DNA of 64,000 bases, from assembly GCA_002335605.1 (NCBI GenBank), contig BEDY01000012.1:124001-188000 (forward strand), written 5' to 3'. The position numbers were made by a program, and so were the translations under genes. Each line of letters begins with the position of its first letter. Position 1 is the stretch's first letter. The notes beneath the pieces are model-generated. The model did not search any database. It was not told where the DNA came from and saw only the letters and a program-made list of their open reading frames with translations. Source of the DNA: Prillingera fragicola (taxonomy: Eukaryota > Basidiomycota > Tremellomycetes > Trichosporonales > Trichosporonaceae). Positions 55,551-64,000 of the stretch are shown piece by piece.

Positions 55551-58391
55551 TTAGGCCCGAGTCACCGCCGCGGCCCTCTCGGCCCAGTACGCGCCGTGGT
55601 CACCGGCCTGATCAGCCTTCCACCGCGCCCCAAGAGCCTTCCACACCTCGGCATTGCTTGCGCCGGGCAACGCCGCCCTGGCGGCCGGCGAGTATTCCTT
55701 GATATACGCCGAGTAGGCCGTGGGGCCCTTGGTCTCAAACATGGGCTTGAGCGGCGAGCGACACTTGCCGCACGCCTGCTTGGCCGTGTCGATGCTTTTA
55801 CTGTGGCGGCCATAGACTTTTCCGCACGACGCGTTGGTGCACGACCACGAGTACTTGTAGTCAATCTCATAGTTGTGCTTGGTCGTTACTTGCACGTCGG
55901 GGCGGGCCCGCATGACTTTGGCGCCCCACGATTTGAATACCCGGCCGTGGGGGTTGGTGTTGTCCCCGGAAATGTACCATGTTGCGATATGGCACATTTC
56001 GTGTGCGAGCGTCGACCGCAGCTGTTCCTCGCCAGTGAGGACCTTTGTCGCGAGAGAGATCTTGAGGCCTGAGATCTTGACTGTGCCGTCCGCGTGCGTC
56101 GTTTTGCGTTTTGTTGCAGTGCCCGCAGTGGTGAGCAGCCGGTTGGTCCATTCCAGCTTTGTGTCGGCCCCAGCGGCGCCGAGCTTGTTTCCGAATACAG
56201 CACTGTCGAGCTCGTTGAAGAACTCGGTGGCTGCAGCCTCCCGGCGCTTGGCCCACCCGCGCTTGGCCTTGGTTTCTGTCGCTGGTGTTGACGGCGTAGC
56301 CTGGAGCTGCTTGGCCGGCGTGAGGGGGGCTCGCATCTTGGGAGCCGCGATGCCGCGGCGCGGATCCCTCGGCGGGGGCTTGGGGGGAGACGGCGTGGCC
56401 GTGATAGTGAGAGATGCAATGTCTGGCAGAGTAACAGCAGGCCTGGGTGGCGGCGAGAACGCCAAGATTGCGTCGTCGCTGTCGTCGTCGCTTGAGCCAA
56501 TCTCGATCACCTCGTGCTTGGCCTTGGGCGTCGCAGGGACGGCCACGGCGGCAGCTTCGAAGAAACTCGCGCCGTCGACGACCTCGATCTCATCTTCCCC
56601 GTCCGTGAACACAGCCGACGTGTCGTTCTCGTCCACCTCCTCGGCCGAGCTCACGCCCGACTCGGACTCGTGGTCGGCGACGATAAACTCGCCCAATGAC
56701 CCCGCCGACTCGTCCAGGAAACGCTCAGTCGTGTAGGCGTCCTCATCGCTATCCGCCTCGAGACGCTGAATTGCAGCGGGAACACGCCCGCGCAGCCCCT
56801 TTGCCTTGGGCCGCATAGCGCGCATACCCTCATCCTCCTCGTCGTCGAACGCGACAATCCTGCCTCGAGGCTTGACGGCAGGCGCGGGCGAGTCCTCATC
56901 GTCACTAGCCACGACGCGGCGCTTCGCCAGCGGCCTCCTCGAACGCGGGATAAAGCTCTCCGAGTCGTCAGAGTCGTACCGCACTGCGCCGTCGCGGCTC
57001 GGCGTCTCTGGCGCGGCGGGGGCGTTCATGCGCGGGGAGCTTGTGTGGCCGGGAGAGTAGATTTTGATTGCTGTTCCGTCGGGCGAGTCGAGGACTTCCA
57101 TCAGGTCGACGGCGGCGAGGAGGTCGAGGTTTTCTTTTGTGAGGCTGAGAGTATGTTAGTTGTCAAGAGTGCGAAGATGGGCCAAGATGGGTCTTGTTGT
57201 GATGATGGAAAATGACCCCGCAATAGGGTAAACATTGCCCTGTGCGGGGTAATGACCAGCGACGACGAGCAATGTCATGGCAAAGAAGCTCCCCACGCAC
57301 AATGCTCCCCATGCACACGCGGACAGTAATGTATACGCAGACTCACCCGACAGCCTCAGCAACGGCGTTCCGATCGCGTTTCGGCGTACTGGGCACAGAC
57401 GCCTCGGCGAGGGCATCGAGCGGCAACCCCGGGCTGGCGAGTACGCCTCCGCCGCTGTCCGTCAGCAAGATTGTACATCTGACAGCCTGCGCCGTGCCCA
57501 GTGCTTGTTTTGGGCAATGGCGACTCACAAATCAAGAGCAACATCCACTGCCTCCCCCTCCGAGACATAAACACTCGCGGTGCTGGCAACGCTCACCGCA
57601 TCCCCGTCCTCGTCATACCCCTCCCCTGTGAGATCAAGCACCGCACTGGCACTATACCCTCGCATGGGCATCTCCTCCCCGTCAAAAGAATCCTCCAGGA
57701 CCTCCTCCCTGTCGCTCGAATCCGTCGTAAAGCTGCTCCCACCCTCGTAGTCCATGTCCGGCACGATGCCGCCAAACACCTCGCCCAGGTTGGAGAGGCT
57801 GATCTGCCTTCCCGGGCGGTTGCGCTGGTTGTTGGAGCGCGACGACGAGGACTTGGCGTTGCGGGTCGAGTAGTAGGTCGTCGTCGGTGTCGAGGTGAAG
57901 GCTAGGCGTTCTGTTGTTTGTTAGCGTCGTTTCCTCACCCCGAGGCGCGTCTGCATGCACTGGCTGCGCTCGACAGCACGGCCCAGCTGACCGCCAACGC
58001 GCCCTCTCTCCAGCCTGCGAGCTGCTTGGCCCAAACACTCACTCTTGCCCCCAAACTCCTCATCACTCTCCACCCCAACCGGACTCCGCGGCACGCTCCA
58101 AGCACTGCCAAACGGATCATCACTGCGGTGCCGGCTGTGCATGACCCTGCTGGGCGTCCGGGGGGCAGGCGGGACCGCGACGCTCAGCCCGTGGGTGGAG
58201 CTGCCTTCCTCGGGGGAGGAGGCCGCGGTGACCTTCAAGCGGATGGAGCCGGCGCGCGAACGTGCGTCGCTGTGCGGTGACTCGTCGTCTGAGGCTGGGA
58301 GGGTGGAGCGGTGGAAGCGTGTGCGCCTTGTTGGGGGTGTTGATGGGCCTGCCAAGGTCTGGCGGCGGGTGGATGAGGTTCTGTTGGGCAT
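55551..58391 (-). CDS. GCNA/SprT-like DNA-protein crosslink protease with HMG-box-like tail
   Basis: Probable nuclear metalloprotease for DNA-protein crosslink repair (GCNA family). Exons 58043-58391, 57529-57910, 57347-57454 and 55551-57144 give 2433 nt, 810 residues, all in phase. The N-terminal two-thirds is disordered, Ser/Asp/Glu-rich, with repeated acidic blocks (EEDEGMRAM, EADSDEDAY, EVVDGASFF, IEIGSSDDDSDD), as in GCNA. The SprT-like domain follows: FFNELDSAVFGNKLG, LEWTNRLLTTAG and the HExxH motif LAHEMCHIATW, then NPHGRVFKSW. A zinc ribbon with CTNASCGKVYG and ACGKCRSPL is next. The end, YSAYIKEYSPAARA, resembles an HMG box (NAEVWKALGARWKAD). Domain order matches GCNA. The N-terminal exons could in principle belong to another gene, but every junction keeps the frame. 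Confidence 0.85.
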
Positions 58392-59011
58392 GGTGGCCTT
58401 GTCCCGGTGGGATGTGCGCTGCTGAGAAACTCGTCGTGTTTGGGATAGTTTATAGCAGTGGGAGTGCGGTGGGAACCAACGCCGGAATCGCAGATCAACG
58501 AGATTCCAGCCAGCCTAGGTCGAACACAAACTCGAACGACAGTTTCCACTCTCAGAATGCTCTTGTACACTAGCCTGTTTAGAATGCATGCCGGAACAGA
58601 CAACAAGCAGCAGCAGCAACAAGAGAAAATCACTCGCGTCAGCCACCCCTACGGAGGCAGTGGTGCCTGGGCCGTAACCTCAAACACACCCTGGATCCAT
58701 CCACCTCCCCCTCTCCGTCCCCCTTCTGCGACCCTCTCGCGGCCCTCCAAAGCTTGTCCATGTACTCCCCCGGCTCTTAACCTCTGCTCAGCTTGAAGTA
58801 GTACAGTCGCTGCTGCGTCTCCGCTTGACACAACCCTCTCACTTTGTCAGGAGGCTAAGGGCCCAAAGAATCCATCCGCCCAACACAGGGTGTGCTCGAG
58901 GGGTATGGAATAACATAGGCTTATCTAGCCCACTGACGCGTCCATCCTCCTAACACTCGACTCTGTTCCGCCGGCTGGCTCTATAGACCCCCTGGCATCC
59001 TGGCAGTCGAC
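58392..59011. other. Promoter of the GCNA-like gene and 3' flank of the F-box gene
   Basis: 620 bp, no protein-like frame; AGCAGCAGCAGC near 58608. No gene. Confidence 0.45.
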
Positions 59012-62000
59012 TCAGCTGCGCTCCCTCTCCTCAGCCAACCGAATCATCTCGAGAATCTCCTCCAAATCCTCCGGGTCCTCTCCACCTGCAGGGTTGGAAG
59101 GCGTCGGAACACCACCAGCCGCGGCCGAGGCACGCGTCTGGCTCTGCCCTTCCCCAGCTGCCTGGGATCGTTCAAACGCTTCGACAGCACGAATCGCAGC
59201 GGCTTCGTCGTCGCTCATGCCGGCTTCGTCAAAGGACGCGTCCGCATCAGGGGCGGGCTCGTCGGCTTCGCGCTGACTCAGCATGAGCGCATATTCGAGC
59301 GCAGCGTCGCCGTCGGCCAGCCCCAGACCCTCCATGGCGGCAATGTGGGCTTCTTCCAGTGTGTGCTCGCGGATAAAGTCGTTCTCGGCCTGGATCTCAT
59401 AGTGCGAGTCGAGGGTGTCGCGCTCCAGGTCCCGCAGGTCTGTGTTATCAGTAGCTGCGCAGGAGTAGGGGTCGCCGTCTCCGGCTCCGCGTGTCTCAAG
59501 ACGCGTCTGTTTGCGTAATTTGTACGCAAGACTGTCCGCTTCTTTACGTTCGAAAACGCACGTCTTACGTTGCCACACCCATCCGAAAGGAACAGCACTC
59601 ACCCAGGACTCTGGAATGGCCCCTCCCTTCCCCCTTGCCTCCCCCTCCTCCACCCCGTTTACCATCCTTGCCACTCTGGCGGCCCTTGGCTGTACCAGCG
59701 CGCCAGGCAAGCACATCCCGGCCGATAGCGGCGACGATAAAGTCGTTCTCGAGGATGATCTGGTTGACGTTGAACCGCCGGGCTTGGGCCTCGTCGCTGG
59801 CGGCGACAATCAGGTCACCGGGGGTCAGGTGGCCTGAAGGGCGGAAGGAGCGTAGCCTCGTGGGAGGTGTGGGAAGGGGGTCAAAGACTTCGACGTAGCC
59901 GTTGAATCTGTGCGTCAGCTGTGGCCGAGATAGTCAACTTACGATCCGAGCGCGACAAGTCCACAAGAAGCATCAATGGAGGTAATCTTACCGCCCTGTC
60001 CCGCCGCCCAGTCTCGCAGAGGATACACCACCTCCTGCTCAGGCTGCCCATCCCATTCCCAGATATACGCTCTCCCATCCTCATCGCCCGCGACCACAAA
60101 GCGGCCAAACTCCTGCACCGGCGCGAGGCGGCGGGGAAGCGTCTCCAGCTCGGGCTCGACGGCTGGAGTCGTTGTTCCGCTGGCAGAGGACGGCGTGACG
60201 ATCCGAGCTGACATGGTCGGCTCGGCGCGCGGCGGCTGCGAGATGGCCGGCGCGGGGGTGAGGAAGGCGAGCACCTTTGACAGTTGTCCCTCTCTGCGCG
60301 TACCGTAGAAAGTGGGCTTGACAATCTGACTACCAGAGGAGTCGAGGGAGATGTCGTAGCGCACAAAGTTGGGGTGTTTGTGGTGATGCACTATCACCGA
60401 GGCGACGAGACCGGCAGTCACGCGCTGGCAGAAGAGTTGGAGGTGTCGGACACCGCCAAGGTCGAGGGCCGATCCCACGTCGACGCGGACCTCGTGTGAG
60501 TTTGTGGAAGCGTCAAACCAGAGGCGCAAGTCACCATCCTCGGTCACACCACAGACTACGTCAAACGTCAGGTCAACAGCAGTGTGCGCGATGGTGTCCG
60601 GGGAACCGAGCTGGCGGAGCTTGACTTCCTCGGAACGGTTTTCCAGTGGTTTCTCCACGGGCTCCGAGGAGAATAGGCAGCTGATGCTCGCTGGCGCTGC
60701 CTCGGGTGTCTTTTTGCCCGACTTGGTTGAGCCTGGATTAAGCTGCCAGTACTTGACCCTCCCGTCCGCCCCGCCAGTGACCCACTTCATGGGGTCGATG
60801 CCGTTCGATTCGGGCTGGTAAAGGCACGAGACAGGACCTTCGTGCATGTCGTTGGGTTTCGAAGTGACATTGAGCGACGACGCGCGGCCGCCGTGCGTGC
60901 TGTGCGTGCGGGACTGGATTGTTGTGTGGACCGTCGAGCCGGTCACCATTCCCCAGAGCATGTGCGTCTGTGCCCGCTTGGGAATGAAGATTGCTGAGAC
61001 GGGGTCGTCGGGCGCCCAGTGGGGGCGGAGATGAAAGTTGGCATCCTGGCTAGGGCCCCAGAAGCCCTTCGAGACCTTGCCCGTGAGAGGGTCGCTCTTG
61101 ACCAGGCCAGCGACTTCAAGGCCCGCGCAGTAGACGGATGGTGGAGGGCGCGTCGAGACGGCCAGCTTGGCATCGTACTTCTGACGGTGGGAGAGCTTGC
61201 CTCCTGGCGTAGGCGTTCCAGGCATAGGCGACGCGGAGCCGGAACCACCGGGCGAAGACATCTTGCCGACGTTGAGTGTTGTGTTCTTGGCATTGGGCAG
61301 ATGGGGCGGGTAGGACAGCGACAACGAGTGTACCTGCACGACAAGCGGCTTGTACACAATGTTGGACTGCCGCGAGATTGTCCAGCGTCTTTGGTCAGCT
61401 CCAGTTCGCTCCCTAAAACTCACTCAAGCATGCCCTCGCGCGACAGAGCTTCACGCTTCCAGCCACGGCCCCCACTGCCATCACAGCCCTGGACCAGAAC
61501 CTTGACCTCGTTACGCGCCGCGTCATTGCTCGAAGCTCCGTCCCAAAGGTAGCGATTGATGTACGACTGGCGCCACACAGCCTCACCTTTGAGCTCATGC
61601 TGCAGCGCTTTGCAAGTCGCACCAAGATTCAACAAGTCCCGGGGCGGAACACGCACAAGGAGGGCATGGATCACGTCCTCTGGCAGTTCGAGCAGGTAGC
61701 TACACCATTAGCACGTGTGTGGCCGGTTATGGTACGTACCACTTGCTGAGCTCATCGTCACCGTCGAGCTTGGCTTTACCCTTCCACTTGTGTCCTATGC
61801 CTGACTTTTTGGGAGTCTTGGGCTTTTTGTGGGCGGGTGCGTTGGCCCGCGATGAAGGGGTGGTGAACTCGAGGTCATTCTGGGGGTCTGCTGCGAGGAT
61901 TGGGTCGAGTGGCGGCGGGGAGGTAGTTGGTTGTGTTGCTGGAGTCGATGGAGAGTGCATTAACGTGGTGATGGGAGGTAGAGGGGGGTAGTGCACTGAA

Positions 62001-62077
62001 TGAAGCAGTGCTGTAGAGTGCTTGAATGCGATGAATGGATGATGGTTGACAAACACAAGAGTCTCGTTGCTCGTCAT
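59012..62077 (-). CDS. F-box/WD40 protein with UIM-like motifs, Pof10-like
   Basis: Probable SCF ubiquitin-ligase substrate adaptor. ATG 62077 opens MTSNETLVFVNHH. A basic Pro/Lys linker precedes the F-box: LPEDVIHALLVRVPPRDLLN, TCKALQHELKGEAVW. A Ser/Pro-rich insert follows, then a WD40-like region with KWVTGGADGRVKYWQL, VVCGVTEDGDLRLWF, FVVAGDEDGRAYIWEWDG and ITSIDASCGLVALGS. The C-terminus has an acidic stretch with UIM-like helices, AALEYALMLSQREADE and EDLEEILEMIRLAEE. F-box, beta-propeller and UIM in this order is the Pof10 layout known from fission yeast. At least five introns; the largest exon is about 59942-61385. Divergent from the JmjC gene with only about 170 bp between starts. 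Confidence 0.85.
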
Positions 62078-62248
62078 AGTATATTGATCTTTGCACCTCC
62101 ACCTGTGATAAGATATACACTAAAATGACGTGTAATGCTTTGCACTCAACCTCCACCACAGCCTGGGCAGCTCGATCCGGTCGCATGCACCGACCTTTGT
62201 ACTGTGCAACATTCAACATTCTACAACTACTGCTCACTCCACGGCAAG

Positions 62249-64000
62249 ATGGGAACATCTGAACCAGACAAGGAGCCAGAAACATGTTCAATCTGTCCAT
62301 CTGCCGGCCCTCCACGAAAGTCAACCACCACTCTCATTGCACCAACCCCCAATGGGTCAACAACACCGGATGACGACCAGGACGAGGCCGAGCTCGAATG
62401 GGTAGCTTGTCACAAGTGCGACAAGTGGTATCATATACCCTGCGTCGTGTTTAATCAGGATTTCAAGGCTACCAGCTTGCCCGAGGAGCTGCGTGTTGAG
62501 ATCGATGCCAGCTCAGAGGGCATCTGGTATGACTGGACGGCGCGAGTGGACCGATGGTGAGTGCGATGTTCGGGACAGCGTTGACTGGGACAGGTACTGT
62601 GAGCCATGTATCGTCTTCTCCACGTCGCCCGATAATCCGCGCCCACCGAGGCAGCCACTCGCCACGACGTTGAAGAAGTCACGCAAGAAGCGGCCATCTA
62701 CTTCTGGTTCCCCGACTTCCAAGCGAGCGCGTCTGCAACCCGCCACAGCTTCATCGAGCGTCAATGGCTCAGAGCCTCCAACAGCAGAGGTCGCATCAGC
62801 AGAAGGAAGACCGAAGCGCAAAGCTGCTCTGGACAGACCCGACTATCTCAACATGCACAACCACAATCCCACCCCGACCAAGGCGTGGCTTGACTTAATC
62901 AAGGATCCCAAGAAACACGGCCGCGTGATCATGAATGGTACGTGTTTAATCTGATAAGTGAAGCAGATCTGACTCGGTAGACAACTTTCCACGCGTTCCA
63001 GGCAGCTTGTTACGCAAGGAATGGATCGAGTCTGGCACAAGCGCTTCGGACGTCTCTGTTGGCACCACGGCGCCACCGGCGCAGTTTCCGCCTACGCTGT
63101 TCTACGGACCTACGCGAGAGCCGTTGGTTGTGCGCGCCGAGGATGGCGGGCTCACATCTATGGGAGGCATGGTCCCGGACCCCAGCCTAACGGTCGACGA
63201 CGTCGCGAGGCTCGTTGGGCCTGATAAGATGGTCGACGTCATTGGTGAGCCCAAGAGCATTTGACATGTACAGCGGGCTGACACCGTAGACGTCGCAACG
63301 CAACAGTCCTCCCAATGGCCCCTCTCCAAATGGGCCGCGTATGTCAAAGCGCGCGCAGACCCTGGTGCAGCAGGCAGCTCAAAAGTGTATAACATAATCT
63401 CGCTCGAGATCTCCGGCACCGAACTGGCCAAGCACGTCCGTGTTCCGCGGATCGTGAGCGAAATTGATTGGGTCGAGAACTTTTGGCACTTTCCCGGTGG
63501 AAAGGACGCCACAATGCGCGCGCGCCTTGCTGAGGAAGCGGGAGAGCCGCTGCCTATGGCGGCGGGTAAGGGCAAGGTGCGCACTGCTTGGCCAAAGGTC
63601 CAGCTTTACTGCTTGGTGAGTTGCAGAACACGTTTAGAGCTGATGACAGATGGGTATGAAAGACTCGTGGACCGACTGGCATGTCGATTTTGCCGCTTCG
63701 TCGGTGTACTACAGCATCCACACGGGATGCAAGGTGTTCTTCTTCATCCGCCCCACGGATGCCAACTTGGCAGCGTTTGCACAGTGGTCTGGCTCGGAAG
63801 ACCTGCAGCAATCAACCTGGCTGCCCGACATGTGCGACGAAGTGCGTAAAGTCACGCTGCACGCCGGGGATACCATGATCATCCCAGCGGGGTATATTCA
63901 TGCAGTCTACACGCCCGTGGACTCGATTGTTTTTGGAGGCAACTTTGTGCACTCGTACGATATACCGACGCAGCTACGCACCCGGCAGATCGAGATCGAC
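62249..64000 (+). CDS. JHD1: PHD-JmjC histone demethylase, JHD1/KDM2-KDM7 type, 3' end beyond window
   Basis: Iron- and 2-oxoglutarate-dependent lysine demethylase. The PHD finger is at the N-terminus: [26 protein letters not shown] and YCEPC across the first intron. A basic disordered stretch ([24 protein letters not shown]) precedes the linker KEWIESGTS. The JmjC core has the facial triad in WHVDF (His-x-Asp) and the distal His in [31 protein letters not shown] carries the 2-oxoglutarate side. Introns at about 62560-62594, 62939-62981, 63245-63289 and 63616-63651 join in frame. Start taken as ATG 62249 ([16 protein letters not shown]), the last before the PHD; ATG 62135 in frame would add 38 residues. 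The C-terminal part lies to the right. Confidence 0.92.

Noticed and set aside
1..64000. tRNA, rRNA, CRISPR arrays and intact transposons
   Set aside because: No B-box-like GGTTCGANTCC in a cloverleaf context, no spaced direct repeats, and no reverse transcriptase, integrase or transposase motifs were found by eye. A covariance and repeat-library search would be needed to exclude them fully.

Overview
The window is nuclear DNA of a fungus. Genes are intron-dense, most introns are 35-60 nt with GTGAGT/GTAAGT donors and CTGAC/CTAAC branch-like motifs, and coding sequence is GC-rich. The gene set (Stu2/XMAP215, NCS-1, trifunctional C1-THF synthase, CCT4, eisosome Pil1, SCAMP, JHD1-type JmjC protein, Pof10-like F-box protein) is fungal. 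Intron density, the NPF-bearing SCAMP and codon composition point to a basidiomycete yeast, most likely a tremellomycete (Trichosporonales or Cryptococcus relatives). That placement is inference from content; no marker gene was available.

Layout, left to right. 1-7.2 kb: a TOG-domain microtubule polymerase (minus, runs off the left edge) diverges from uridine kinase/UPRT (plus). 7.7-10.55 kb: a four-finger C2H2 transcription factor (minus) with a very long upstream region holding microsatellites. 12.65-17 kb: about 4.3 kb in which I can support no gene. 17-24 kb: small lineage-specific genes (coiled coil, hypothetical proteins) with large spacers. 24.4-32.3 kb: three conserved minus-strand genes: NCS-1 calcium sensor, a mitochondrially targeted arginase, and C1-tetrahydrofolate synthase with nested mitochondrial and cytosolic starts. 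33.5-40.6 kb: CCT4, a Q/Y-rich protein with a predicted N-myristoylation start, and F-box-like and hypothetical proteins. 41.1-46.6 kb: an MFS sugar transporter with a repeated upstream motif and palindrome, then a spliced unit I cannot resolve and two small genes. 46.8-55.3 kb: eisosome protein, SCAMP, alpha/beta hydrolase, a 64-residue protein built from tiny exons, and a butanediol-type dehydrogenase. 55.5-64 kb: a GCNA-like SprT protease, a Pof10-like F-box/WD40 protein, and a PHD/JmjC demethylase that runs off the right edge.

Functional links are loose, as expected of a eukaryotic chromosome. Cortex and membrane trafficking (Pil1, SCAMP) lie together, and chromatin or genome-maintenance genes (GCNA-like, F-box, JmjC) lie together at the right end.

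The most unusual signals concern RNA processing and cis-regulation. Two long first introns contain 277-nt and about 420-nt tracts with no AG dinucleotide between a CTGAC motif and the acceptor. NCS-1 needs an 11-nt micro-exon. Several genes put the start codon in an exon of 4-27 nt. Four copies of GAACGGGAATYT and a perfect-arm palindrome lie upstream of the sugar transporter. I did not find a clearly new multi-gene system. All exon joins are my own frame-matching and have no transcript support.
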